Source of the DNA: JBFLYC01 sp040756735
Lineage (GTDB): Bacteria; Bacillota; DSM-16504; Desulfitibacterales; Desulfitibacteraceae
Length of the DNA stretch: 51,552 nucleotides
NCBI GenBank assembly: GCA_040756735.1
Contig: JBFLYC010000029.1
Span: forward strand, 1-51,552
Direction: 5' to 3'
Shown: positions 34,316 to 42,031 of the stretch, piece after piece
How positions within the stretch are numbered: position 1 is the first letter of the stretch
Layout: each line of letters starts with the position of its first letter
Program-made: the position numbers and the translations under genes
Notes under the pieces: model-generated
Told to the model about the DNA's origin: nothing
Databases searched by the model: none
What the model saw: the letters and a program-made list of their open reading frames with translations, nothing else

Positions 34316-35176
34316 TTGTATGATATTCATATAGACGCATATTCACCCAAAGAAATGGCTAAAAGAGTGGAAACTATTGGAGTTGCCAAGGCTACAAACT
34401 CCTTTACCAAACTATTTATCTTAAGCTGGCTGGCAGGAGCCTTTATTGCCCTTGGAGCGCAATTTTATGCTTTTATAGTTCATGATTCCACCCTTTTTCT
34501 TGGTTTAACCCAACTTTTAGGTGGATTAGGTTTTACCTTGGGATTAATCCTAGTTATTGTGGGAGGAGCAGAACTTTTTACCGGCAATACATTGATTGTT
34601 ATGGCCTATGTCCAAAACAAAATCACCCTTTTCCAAATGCTCAGAAACTGGTTGATCGTATTTATAGGTAACTTTGGTGGAGCCCTGGCAGTTGTTCTTT
34701 TTGTATTTCTTTCTCAACAACCGCATATAAATAATGAACTTGTGGGAACCAAGACAATTCTAATCGCCAATACCAAGGTTAACTATTCTTTTTTAGAGGC
34801 TTTCATCAGGGGAATACTTTGCAACATTTTGGTAGCCCTAGCAGTCTGGCTGAGCTTTGGCGCAAGAGGTGTTGCAGACAAGATTATTGCCATCCTTCTT
34901 CCCATAACCGCCTTTGTCGCATCAGGTTTTGAACACTCAATTGCCAACATGTATTTTGTACCCATGGGAATACTCTTGTTGAATAAGAATATAGGGCTGC
35001 CTCAAGCAGAGTTAATCATTGGCTCTTCTATTACCAATGAATCTCTAAATTGGACCAGTTTTTTACTGAATAATCTTATCCCTGTAACCATTGGTAACGT
35101 TGTTGGCGGGGTATTCTTTGTTGGTTTGATATACTGGTTTGTCTATCTTAATGAAACTGATCCAGGTTTATACTAA
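34316..35176 (+). CDS. formate/nitrite transporter (FNT) family channel
   Basis: FNT channels pass small monovalent anions such as formate, nitrite or hydrosulfide. The 286-residue protein from a TTG start (six bases after AGGGGGG) has six membrane segments. It carries the family motifs AELFTGNTLIV, GNFGGALAV, RGILCNILVALAVWLSFGAR and GFEHSIANMYF with its central histidine. Sequence resembles formate/nitrite-type members more than the hydrosulfide group by eye, but this is not firm. Proximity to the sulfite reductase genes makes sulfite, hydrosulfide or formate all possible substrates. No terminator was seen before the following LysR gene. Confidence 0.9.
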   Translation: MYDIHIDAYSPKEMAKRVETIGVAKATNSFTKLFILSWLAGAFIALGAQFYAFIVHDSTLFLGLTQLLGGLGFTLGLILVIVGGAELFTGNTLIVMAYVQNKITLFQMLRNWLIVFIGNFGGALAVVLFVFLSQQPHINNELVGTKTILIANTKVNYSFLEAFIRGILCNILVALAVWLSFGARGVADKIIAILLPITAFVASGFEHSIANMYFVPMGILLLNKNIGLPQAELIIGSSITNESLNWTSFLLNNLIPVTIGNVVGGVFFVGLIYWFVYLNETDPGLY

Positions 35177-35320
35177 TAACAATAAACAATTTTGAATATA
35201 TTTACTTTAAATTGCCACTATTAACCAACTGGATTATTGCTTTTTATAGTAAAATAAAGTAAACTTATTCAAAATGGATGATTTGGACAATAAAGTCTAA
35301 TGAAGAAAAGGGGTAGTCAA

Positions 35321-36235
35321 ATGGATCCTCATCTGAGTGTTTTTAAAGCTGTGGCTGATAAAAGAAGTTTTTCCCAAGCGGCCAAAGCGTTGCATATTAG
35401 CCAACCGGCCATAAGCCTGCAAATTCAATCTCTCGAAGAAGATTTGGGAACACGCCTCTTTGACAGAAATAATAAGAGAGTTGTGTTGACTCAAGCCGGA
35501 AAAACTTATTATAAATATGCCACCCAAATAATTGAGTTATATGATCTAGCACGCAAAGAAATTTCCGAACTTACGGGACTGGTAAAAGGCAAAATCAAAA
35601 TTGGCGCCAGCCTTACCATTGGTGAATATGTACTGCCTAAAATTGCGGGCTATTTTGTTAAAGACCATCCCGAAGTAAATTTGACCATCAACATAGCCAA
35701 TACAGAGGAGATTACTAGACACCTTCTCTCAAATACTCTGGACTTAGGTCTAGTTGAAGGACCAATCAAACATGCTGACCTGGTGTTGGAAAAGTTTATG
35801 AGCGACGAATTAGTTGTCATTGTTCCCTATGAACACCCTTGGGCAAAAAAAGAATTAATCAGCATTGACAATCTTTTATCTCAGCCATTTATTTTGAGAG
35901 AATCCGGTTCAGGTACAAGACAGGTTATGGAAGATAAGTTAGGAGAGCATGGGATATCTTCCGACGACCTGCAGATAGCTATGGAGCTAGGCAGCACACA
36001 ATCAATTAAAGAAGGAGTAGAAGCTGGCCTTGGAGTATCCATCATTTCTAAATGGGCTATCAAAAAGGATGTTAAATTTAAAACCTTGGGCATAACCAGA
36101 GTTGAAAATTGCTCCTTTTTCAGAAATTTTTACCTGGTCTACAATAAATATCATTTTTTAACTCAGGCCACAGAAACTTTTATAAAATTACTTAAAAGTG
36201 ATAAACTCAATATTATCCTTGAAGAAAAAGAATAA
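35321..36235 (+). CDS. LysR family transcriptional regulator (copy 1)
   Basis: LysR-type regulators have an N-terminal winged helix and a periplasmic-binding-like effector domain. The ATG at 35321 follows AAAGGGGT and gives 304 residues; the frame opens at 35300. The DNA-binding domain has FKAVADKRSFSQAAKALHISQPAISLQIQSLEEDLGTRLFDR. The effector domain has LRESGSGTRQVMED and ELGSTQSIKEGVEAGLGVSI, resembling the CysB/CysL group of sulfur regulators. It lies directly after the FNT channel and converges on the cbiA/dsr genes. It is paralogous to the LysR gene at 50191. Confidence 0.93.
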   Translation: MDPHLSVFKAVADKRSFSQAAKALHISQPAISLQIQSLEEDLGTRLFDRNNKRVVLTQAGKTYYKYATQIIELYDLARKEISELTGLVKGKIKIGASLTIGEYVLPKIAGYFVKDHPEVNLTINIANTEEITRHLLSNTLDLGLVEGPIKHADLVLEKFMSDELVVIVPYEHPWAKKELISIDNLLSQPFILRESGSGTRQVMEDKLGEHGISSDDLQIAMELGSTQSIKEGVEAGLGVSIISKWAIKKDVKFKTLGITRVENCSFFRNFYLVYNKYHFLTQATETFIKLLKSDKLNIILEEKE

Positions 36236-36237
36236 AC

Positions 36238-36267
36238 GGCCAGTTCACCACTGGCCTATTGTTTTTT
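36238..36267 (+). terminator. intrinsic terminator after LysR copy 1
   Basis: GGCCAGT and ACTGGCC pair across a five-base loop and are followed by TATTGTTTTTT. It lies directly after the stop codon on the plus strand. Confidence 0.88.
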
Positions 36268-36375
36268 CAATACTCCTAGCATATTAAGGCGGTCTAACCA
36301 GTTCTTATACGCCTTGTTTTCTTCCCTCACCCCTTCGGTTCTCTGCCTGGAATGCTTTTCTCTAGTATGTTGCAT
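36256..36375 (-). CDS. possible 39-residue basic peptide
   Basis: A short minus-strand frame encodes a 39-residue, very hydrophilic peptide (MQHTREKHSRQRTEGVREEN, then a tail with WLDRLNMLGVL). AGGAGG lies upstream, but 13 bases from the ATG, which is rather far; a seven-codon frame sits closer to it. It is downstream of cbiA and overlaps the LysR terminator. No family is recognised. It may be real or chance. Confidence 0.3.
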   Translation of the reverse strand: MQHTREKHSRQRTEGVREENKAYKNWLDRLNMLGVLKKQ

Positions 36376-36469
36376 TAGTTATCATATTCCTCCTAATGTT
36401 ATTATTATAAAAACATCCAACTATCTTATCATCCTTACCATCTCGAAATCAACATATACAGTCTTTCCT

Positions 36470-37873
36470 TTATGATAACTGATTATACAAGTTCCTCCAA
36501 TTCTTTGCAGCAGCAACAAAACCTTCAGCCCACTCAGGTACTGATAAGGCATGCAGGTGATTATATGACGCAAGGACGTTCTTATAAACTAACCCATCAG
36601 CAGTACCGTTAATTCCATATCCTCTCTCTACTTTAAAGGCAAAAGAATAATTTCCTATGTCAAGACCGCATATTTTTGAATTGTGAAATTCATGACCTTT
36701 AACCAAAATGTCCTTTTGAAAATATGGATTATGGCCAACAACCTTTGATTTTGTATATCCATGCCCTTGAGGATTATCCTCCATTTTTATATCAAAAGGG
36801 AATATACCTACCATGGCATATCCTCCTTCCATGGTGAGTATTCTGTTAGCTAGATACATTAATCCCCCGCATTCAGCATAAATAGGAAGACCTTTTTCTG
36901 CTTTATTTTTGATATCCTTTCGCAAGCTTTGGTTAGCCTCCAATTCCCTGGCAAACACCTCAGGAAAACCTCCCCCAATATATAAACCATCAATATCAGG
37001 CAAATGAGGATCAACCAGAGAATTTATATATACAAGTTCAGCACCTTTTTCTTCTAGGGCCTCAATATTTTCAGGGTAATAAAAAGTAAACACCCTATCA
37101 TTAATAACACCAATTTTCACTTTTTTTTCAGGCACTGATAATTGGATGTCATCTAACTCTTCTAATAATGGAGCGGCATTTTGTGCAATCTTTAATAACA
37201 ATTGCAAATCAAGGTTCTCTTCAACTGCCCTGCCAATTCTGTCAAGAGCAGTATGATACTTTTCATTCTCAGCTGCAGGAATTAATCCTAAATGCCGGTC
37301 AGGTATAATAAACTCTTTATCCTTTGGCATACAACCTATAACAGGAATGTCACAGTATTTTGCAATAGCAGCCCTTAACATTTTTTCATGGCGTGCTCTG
37401 GCCACATGGTTCAAAATAACCCCTACGATGTTAACCTCCTTATCAAAGTTTCTAAACCCCATGATCATAGCAGCAACACTTCGCGTCATTCTTCTGGTAT
37501 CAACTACCAGAACCACAGGCGCCTTTAATATTTTGGCAATTTGGGCTGTACTGCCGCTTCCTTCCAGATCTAAACCATCATAAAGCCCCATAGCACCCTC
37601 AATGATACTTATATGGCAGTTTTGTGAGCTCATAATGAAGGAACGTTTTAAAACACTCTCCTCCATCATATAGCAATCCAGATTCCTGCATGCCCTCGTT
37701 GTAACCTTAGTATGCCAGCTAGGATCTATATAATCAGGACCCTTTTTAAAAGGTTGTACCTTTAAACCCATTCTTGTCAGGACACTTAAAAGTCCCAGAG
37801 TAATAGTGGTTTTACCTGATCGACCCTGAGGGGCTGATATTACCAGTCTGGGGAGATGAAACTCCTGTACCAT
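36470..37873 (-). CDS. dsrN: cobyrinate a,c-diamide synthase family protein, probable siroheme amidase DsrN
   Basis: CbiA-family enzymes use ATP and glutamine to amidate side-chain carboxylates of tetrapyrroles. The 467-residue protein has an N-terminal P-loop (SAPQGRSGKTT, about 13-23), a dethiobiotin-synthetase-like domain (IEGAMGLYDG, NHVARARH), and a C-terminal class-I glutaminase domain with nucleophile Cys335 (YAECGGLMY). No other cobalamin gene is nearby. Homologues beside dsr genes are named DsrN and amidate siroheme, the DsrAB cofactor, so that role is favoured; a cobalamin role cannot be excluded. It follows the dsrC terminator and has its own promoter. Confidence 0.85.
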   Translation of the reverse strand: MVQEFHLPRLVISAPQGRSGKTTITLGLLSVLTRMGLKVQPFKKGPDYIDPSWHTKVTTRACRNLDCYMMEESVLKRSFIMSSQNCHISIIEGAMGLYDGLDLEGSGSTAQIAKILKAPVVLVVDTRRMTRSVAAMIMGFRNFDKEVNIVGVILNHVARARHEKMLRAAIAKYCDIPVIGCMPKDKEFIIPDRHLGLIPAAENEKYHTALDRIGRAVEENLDLQLLLKIAQNAAPLLEELDDIQLSVPEKKVKIGVINDRVFTFYYPENIEALEEKGAELVYINSLVDPHLPDIDGLYIGGGFPEVFARELEANQSLRKDIKNKAEKGLPIYAECGGLMYLANRILTMEGGYAMVGIFPFDIKMEDNPQGHGYTKSKVVGHNPYFQKDILVKGHEFHNSKICGLDIGNYSFAFKVERGYGINGTADGLVYKNVLASYNHLHALSVPEWAEGFVAAAKNWRNLYNQLS

Positions 37874-37920
37874 TTTTGTTCCACCCCTTTTAGAATTAAT
37901 TTTAATTAAAACTATTTATT

Positions 37921-37950
37921 ATTATATCAATAACTTAATCAATTTCCCAA
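37921..37950 (-). promoter_or_regulatory. sigma-A type promoter of cbiA/dsrN
   Basis: On the minus strand TTGGGA (37950-37945) and TATAAT (37926-37921) are 18 bases apart, about 48 bases before the cbiA ATG. They lie just downstream of the dsrC terminator, so this gene can be transcribed separately. Confidence 0.5.
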
Positions 37951-37953
37951 TAA

Positions 37954-38001
37954 ATAAAAAAATGACACAGCGCCAAGGCAAACAGCCAGCTCTGTGTCAT
38001 T
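37954..38001 (-). terminator. strong terminator of the dsrAB-dsrC operon
   Basis: On the minus strand AATGACACAG (38001-37992) and CTGTGTCATT (37970-37961) form a ten-pair stem, followed by TTTTTTTATTTATT. It lies 14 bases past the dsrC stop. Confidence 0.92.
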
Positions 38002-38015
38002 GATTAAGATATTTT

Positions 38016-38333
38016 TTACACGCAACCGGTTGGTTTTGGCAACCCGGCAACTTTACATGCACCCTTTGCAGGACCGGTTGGGAAAAGTTTATATATTTCA
38101 TTAAGCTTGAAACCAGTTTCCTTGCAAAGTTTCCTGATCATTGGAGCAATACCGAATTCTTTGTAGTAATTTCTAAGGTACTCAACAACCTTCCAGTGAT
38201 CTTCTGTAAGTTCCTCTACCTCTTCAGTCTTAGCCAAAGCTAAAGCTACATCTTCATTCCAAAGACTTGGATCTTCCATGAAACCATCTTCATCTAAGGT
38301 GATTTCCACACCATTAACATTAATACTAGACAT
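38016..38333 (-). CDS. dsrC: DsrC, sulfur-carrier protein of dissimilatory sulfite reduction
   Basis: DsrC is the co-substrate of DsrAB: its two C-terminal cysteines carry the sulfite-derived sulfur as a trisulfide, which is then reduced by DsrMKJOP. The ATG at 38333 (GGAGG 11 bases upstream) gives 105 residues, the usual length. Both redox cysteines are present in the flexible arm: Cys93 (KGACKVAG) and penultimate Cys104 (PTGCV), ten residues apart. The body has LTEDHWKVVEYLRNYYKEFGIAP. It is the last gene of the dsrAB operon, before a strong terminator. Confidence 0.97.
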   Translation of the reverse strand: MSSINVNGVEITLDEDGFMEDPSLWNEDVALALAKTEEVEELTEDHWKVVEYLRNYYKEFGIAPMIRKLCKETGFKLNEIYKLFPTGPAKGACKVAGLPKPTGCV

Positions 38334-38362
38334 TAGACGCAACACCTCCAGTAATATTAAAT

Positions 38363-38548
38363 TTACATTTCTTGTACTTTAACTGCCTCAGTTGGGCAGA
38401 CTGCCATACAACTTTCACAACCTAAACATTCACTACTATCTTCAACATAAGCCTTGCCGTCCACCATGGAAATAACATCTACCGGACAAGCTTCAGCACA
38501 TTCTCCGCAACCTTCGCATTTATCTTCATCAATTGTTACTAGATACAT
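38363..38548 (-). CDS. 2[4Fe-4S] ferredoxin
   Basis: This is a small electron carrier. The 61-residue protein has two classical cluster motifs, CEGCGECAEACP (about 11-22) and CLGCESCMAVCP (about 41-52), separated by an acidic segment. It lies between a 61-residue unknown gene and dsrC in the same direction. It could deliver electrons to the DsrAB catalytic site, which needs two electrons in addition to those from DsrC; ferredoxin genes inside Firmicutes dsr loci are known, but the donor role is inferred. Confidence 0.95.
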   Translation of the reverse strand: MYLVTIDEDKCEGCGECAEACPVDVISMVDGKAYVEDSSECLGCESCMAVCPTEAVKVQEM

Positions 38549-38676
38549 TTATCGCCCCTCCTTGATAATGATTACTAAATGCACACCCTTACTTAATTAC
38601 ATTTTCTTTATTTACAATTAAAATCCTTTAATAGAACCATTTATTATTGTAATACCAACAATAAGTTTTTCTAAAT

Positions 38677-38862
38677 CTATTGTTGATCAAAGACCACTTC
38701 TTCTTCACACTCATCTTGCAAGTAAGCTAATAGGGACAAAATGGCTAATTCAAGCCCATCAGCAAATCCAGATTTATATTCAGTGGACTTGTAGTTCCTA
38801 ATTTCATTCACTATGGCCATATTTTCTTTTTCCCATTTTAAAATAATCTCCTGAAACCTCAT
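38677..38862 (-). CDS. hypothetical 61-residue protein of the dsr operon
   Basis: No family is recognised. The frame has a strong GGAGG six bases before the ATG and lies co-directionally between dsrD and the ferredoxin gene. The protein is acidic and probably helical (YKSGFADGLELAILSLLAYL), ending in an acidic tail (QDECEEEVVFDQQ) with one cysteine. No signal or membrane helix is evident, although the leucine-rich stretch could pack against a partner. A second in-frame ATG at residue 15 would leave 47 residues. Context makes it a candidate accessory factor of sulfite reduction. Confidence 0.7.
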   Translation of the reverse strand: MRFQEIILKWEKENMAIVNEIRNYKSTEYKSGFADGLELAILSLLAYLQDECEEEVVFDQQ

Positions 38863-38954
38863 AAAAATCCTCCAGATTTTAATATATGCGCTTCCTACGG
38901 CTTATTATTCTATACATGGGAGGATTGAAACAAACAAAAGGTCATAAAACATTT

Positions 38955-39003
38955 ACCAAGCCACCGCAAATATGTGGAGCCAAACCTTAAGCGGTGGCTT
39001 GGT
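38955..39003 (-). promoter_or_regulatory. 13-bp stem-loop between dsrD and the 61-residue gene
   Basis: ACCAAGCCACCGC and GCGGTGGCTTGGT are perfect inverted arms of 13 bases around a 23-base loop, starting 12 bases past the dsrD stop. No T run follows on the minus strand (TAAATGTTTTATG), so it is a poor terminator. Inner segments CCAC and GTGG, and GGTT and AACC, allow alternative pairings. It may stabilise or end the dsrABD part of the transcript, setting different levels for dsrABD and dsrC (inference). Confidence 0.6.
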
Positions 39004-39015
39004 TCAAGGTATTAT

Positions 39016-39222
39016 TTATTTACCTTTAATCTTTACGAAGGAAGTGCCTAGATAAAGAAATTCAAGAATATCCTGTTTGGCCATTTCATTAATTTCCTTA
39101 TCAACCATTTTTTTGGGAATTCCTAAGGCGTTTGCTACGTCCCTGTTTTTGGCCTTATCTACAGTATTAAGATATGCCAATATCTTTTCCCTGATTTCCT
39201 CCGGACTTAAATTGTCTGTCAA
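39016..39222 (-). CDS. dsrD: DsrD, activator of dissimilatory sulfite reductase
   Basis: DsrD is a small winged-helix protein reported to stimulate DsrAB activity allosterically, and is typical of sulfite/sulfate reducers rather than sulfur oxidisers. The 68-residue protein has LSPEEIREKILAYLNTVDKAKNRDVANALGIPKKMVDKEINEM and a C-terminal strand (EFLYLGTSFVKIKGK), the normal size and layout. The start is a TTG eight bases after GAGGTG. It follows dsrB directly. Confidence 0.95.
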   Translation of the reverse strand: MTDNLSPEEIREKILAYLNTVDKAKNRDVANALGIPKKMVDKEINEMAKQDILEFLYLGTSFVKIKGK

Positions 39223-39237
39223 TTTACATACACCTCA

Positions 39238-40311
39238 CTAATATTTGAAATTAGAGGTGGTTCTAAAGGTTGGTACAGAGAAAATAAAGTCATCAATGTG
39301 CTTGTCGGTAAACGGCAGCTCAGCGATCTGGAAGAACTTCTCCCAACCAATTCTTTCAATCCACTCTCCATATCTTTCCCCTGGCTTAGCATTCTTAACC
39401 CAGATCTCGGTTAAATGCTTGATAGCATCCACTAATTCAGGCCACCTTGGAGGATTATTGGGAACCCAAGGAATAGCCAGTCTTGAGAAAGCTGGGCCGC
39501 TTCTTGTATTGGCAACTTTTCCACCGACAAAGATGGCAACGCCATCATTTTGAGCATCCATAATCGTTAATGATGGACATACTGTATAGCAGTTGCCGCA
39601 GTACATACATTTTTCTTCATTAATAGATACGCTCTTGGCCTTGGGGTTAGGTCTAATTGCTCCGGTAGGACAAGAAGCAATAACATTGGGGATTTCACAG
39701 CCCTTTGCAACACCTTCATCATTTATTCTAGGAATAGTCCTATGAATACCCACAAAGGCTATATCGGAGCAGTGTACGGCACCACACATGTTCAAACAGC
39801 ATGCCATGGAAATTTTCAGTTTTGCTGGTAATTGATCGTTCTTAAAGTAATCAAATAGTTCATCCATTACTGCTTTAACAGTGGCAGAAGCATCTGTTGC
39901 AGCACTGTGGCAGTGTATCCATCCCTGGGTGTGAATAATATTATTTAATGAATTTCCTGTTCCGCCTACCGGCCAGCCCATAGCTTCTATTTCATCAATT
40001 AAAGGCTCTACCTTACTTTCATCAGATAACAAAAACTCAACATTGTGCCTGCTGGTGAATCTTAAGTGACCATCACAGTACTTGTCAGCAATATCTGCAA
40101 AATCCCTAAGTGTTGCAATACTGAGTAAACGTGGTGAACCAACCCGCACGCTGAAGAGAGCATCGCCAGATTCGGGGACATGTTTTAAAACACCAGACTT
40201 AATATACTCATGATATTTCCACTTGCCGTAGTTATCCTTGATAATCTGCGGTAGCATTTTCTCATAATGTGGCGGGCCTATATCAGTTTTAGCTTTTCTA
40301 ACTTCTGTCAT
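39238..40311 (-). CDS. dsrB: DsrB, dissimilatory sulfite reductase beta subunit
   Basis: DsrAB reduces sulfite with siroheme-[4Fe-4S] centres. The 357-residue beta subunit has the substrate/siroheme region with LRFTSRHNVEFLL, the cluster-binding cysteines around HCHSAATDASA and ACCLNMCGAVHC, and an inserted ferredoxin domain with CMYCGNCYTVCP. Length is normal. The start follows GGAGGTG and the gene begins two bases after dsrA. DsrB holds the catalytically competent siroheme in characterised enzymes. Confidence 0.98.
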   Translation of the reverse strand: MTEVRKAKTDIGPPHYEKMLPQIIKDNYGKWKYHEYIKSGVLKHVPESGDALFSVRVGSPRLLSIATLRDFADIADKYCDGHLRFTSRHNVEFLLSDESKVEPLIDEIEAMGWPVGGTGNSLNNIIHTQGWIHCHSAATDASATVKAVMDELFDYFKNDQLPAKLKISMACCLNMCGAVHCSDIAFVGIHRTIPRINDEGVAKGCEIPNVIASCPTGAIRPNPKAKSVSINEEKCMYCGNCYTVCPSLTIMDAQNDGVAIFVGGKVANTRSGPAFSRLAIPWVPNNPPRWPELVDAIKHLTEIWVKNAKPGERYGEWIERIGWEKFFQIAELPFTDKHIDDFIFSVPTFRTTSNFKY

Positions 40312-40313
40312 TG

Positions 40314-41555
40314 TTACTTCACCTCCGCATCTGCTGCAGCTTCCTGACTAGCATCAGAGCTAGCAGCTTGATTGATCTCTTCAGGCCACCAGAAGAAGTA
40401 TGGGTTAGCCCTTGGATGCTTAACCATTTGGGCTTTTGCTTCTAAACCAACCTCTTTTAGGAAGGTTCTCATGCCTTTTCTGTAGATTAATTCGCCAACT
40501 CTTTCTCTAACCTTGGCGTTTTCATCCCACCATTCCCAAATTCTTTCCAGAAGGTCTTTCAATTCAGCATAGCCATCTTCTTTGTTAAGTTTCATAAAAG
40601 GTACTATCACCCAGGATAAAAATGCTGACTGGACTATTGTAGCTTTACCCCCAATAAGGATTGTAGCACCTGTGTCTTTGCCAATCCTTAAAGCCTTCGG
40701 CATCTTGTTGATACAGTGCATACACCTTACGCAGTTTTCATCGTCTATAGAGAAGTCAGCTGTTTCTTTATCGAAACTGATACAGTGTGATGGACACTTC
40801 TTAACAACCATGTTGAAAATATCATAACCGCCATTGGCATATTCTTTTACTGCATCCTGATCTACCCTGATAGAATCTCTCCAGGTACCCACTATTGAAA
40901 AGTCTGCGCGGGCAACTGCCGCAACACAGTCGTTGGCACAACCGGAAATCTTAATCTTGAATTTGTAGGGCCACATTGGTCTGTGTAGGTAATCCTGGAA
41001 CTCATTGGTTATATCGTGACAAAGGTGCAAAGTATCTATACAGGCATTTTGGCAGCGAGCTGGACCAGCACATGCACTTGGAGTTCTCATGTTTGAACCT
41101 GATCCTCCAAGGTCCCAACCTGCATCTGATAAATCGTTAAAACAAGGCTGCAAATGCTGTGTAGTTGTACCTAAAAGGATTGCATCACCAGTAGCCCCAT
41201 GCATATTTGTTAAACCACTGCCATGCTTCTCCCAGATATCACACAGTGTCCTAATGCTATCACTTGTATAGAACCAACCGCTTGGCTGGTTAACCCTCAT
41301 GGTATGAAACTCAGCTACATTTGGATAGATATGGCCTAAATCAGAGTATCTACCAATTACTCCACCGCCATATCCTGTAACACCAACAATACCGCCGTGC
41401 TTCCAGTGAACGGTCTTGTCTTCATAGGATGTTTCAAGAAGGCCCAGCAAATCCTTGACCGCAGGCTTTTCCTCCATTCTTTCCATTTCTTTGACAAAAC
41501 TTGGCCACTTGCCTTTTTTAAGTTCGTCTAACATTGGCCTTTTCTTATCTGTCAC
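40314..41555 (-). CDS. dsrA: DsrA, dissimilatory sulfite reductase alpha subunit
   Basis: This is the alpha subunit of the DsrAB heterotetramer. The 413-residue protein has the N-terminal part with VGVTGYGGGVIGRYSDL, cysteine motifs CAGPARCQNACIDTLHLC and SGCANDCVAAVARADFSIVG for siroheme-cluster binding, and a ferredoxin insert with CVRCMHCINKMP. The C terminus ends in an Ala/Glu-rich tail that is probably disordered. The start is GTG, six bases after GGGGGTGG. It is the first gene of the operon dsrA-dsrB-dsrD-orf-fdx-dsrC. Confidence 0.98.
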   Translation of the reverse strand: MTDKKRPMLDELKKGKWPSFVKEMERMEEKPAVKDLLGLLETSYEDKTVHWKHGGIVGVTGYGGGVIGRYSDLGHIYPNVAEFHTMRVNQPSGWFYTSDSIRTLCDIWEKHGSGLTNMHGATGDAILLGTTTQHLQPCFNDLSDAGWDLGGSGSNMRTPSACAGPARCQNACIDTLHLCHDITNEFQDYLHRPMWPYKFKIKISGCANDCVAAVARADFSIVGTWRDSIRVDQDAVKEYANGGYDIFNMVVKKCPSHCISFDKETADFSIDDENCVRCMHCINKMPKALRIGKDTGATILIGGKATIVQSAFLSWVIVPFMKLNKEDGYAELKDLLERIWEWWDENAKVRERVGELIYRKGMRTFLKEVGLEAKAQMVKHPRANPYFFWWPEEINQAASSDASQEAAADAEVK

Positions 41556-41711
41556 TAATATCCACCCCCAAATTTTTTTTCATTCGAATTGTTAATGCTA
41601 TAAATGCCTCCAACTAGTTCTTCTCCCTCAAGGCATCCCTCCTTATCAACCTGCCACTAGCGATAAAATAAATGATTACTTGTAATACCTGTAAGATTTA
41701 AGCCTATGTCT

Positions 41712-41907
41712 TTATTTAATGAGCTTGAAAGCCTTCAAGTTGACTTTGGCTTTAACCTTATAACTTAGACTAGCTATATACCCATCGAGCAAACTGTAGT
41801 AAACCTCTGGAGTAGAACCCTCTGGGTTAAAACTTATCAATTTGCTCGGGAGTAATATCTTTAGAGACTTTGTACCATTTATCACACTCATAAACAAACC
41901 ACATCAT
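41712..41907 (-). pseudogene. frameshifted small ORF upstream of dsrA
   Basis: One minus-strand frame from the ATG at 41907 reads MMWFVYECDKWYKV then SKDITPEQIDKF and stops. The adjacent frame continues NPEGSTPEVYYSLLDGYI and on to the TAA at 41712. Removing one T from the TTTT run at the junction joins them into one natural-looking 64-residue protein. No ribosome site precedes the ATG. It could be a decayed gene, a homopolymer error, or chance. No family is recognised. Confidence 0.4.
41867..41886. repeat. 20-bp sequence shared with the resB upstream region (copy 1)
   Basis: The 20 bases actttgtaccatttatcaca are identical to 49790-49809. On the minus strand the core is TGTGATAAATGGTACA, a CRP/FNR-like dyad (TGTGA-N6-GTACA). 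This copy lies inside the frameshifted small ORF, 312 bases before dsrA. It may be an operator or a shared coding or repeat remnant. Confidence 0.7.
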
Positions 41908-42031
41908 ATACAGATATTAGACTTTATTCAAAAAAACTCCTGCAGGCAAATTATTGCTATTTCTTATTGCCATTATAGGTTTTTCATATAGCAACTCTTT
42001 TGCTGTCTTTCAATTCACCCCTTTTTCTTGT

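Larger units (their letters stand above)
41556..42031. other. dsrM-dsrA intergenic region
   Basis: These 476 bases separate the end of dsrM from dsrA and should hold the dsrA promoter. They contain a frameshifted small frame (41712-41907), a 20-base sequence repeated before resB (41867-41886), inverted arms TTGCTAT/ATAGCAA (41954-41994), and ATTAC/GTAAT dyads near 41673-41684. A weak promoter-like pair, TTGAAT (41931-41926) and TATATG (41910-41905), lies on the minus strand with only 15 bases between. No clear terminator for the dsrM transcript was found. Confidence 0.5.

Noticed and set aside
36470..37873. Evidence for a cobalamin biosynthesis cluster
   Set aside because: Only one CbiA-family gene is present and no other cobalamin gene or B12 riboswitch was seen; siroheme amidation fits the context better.
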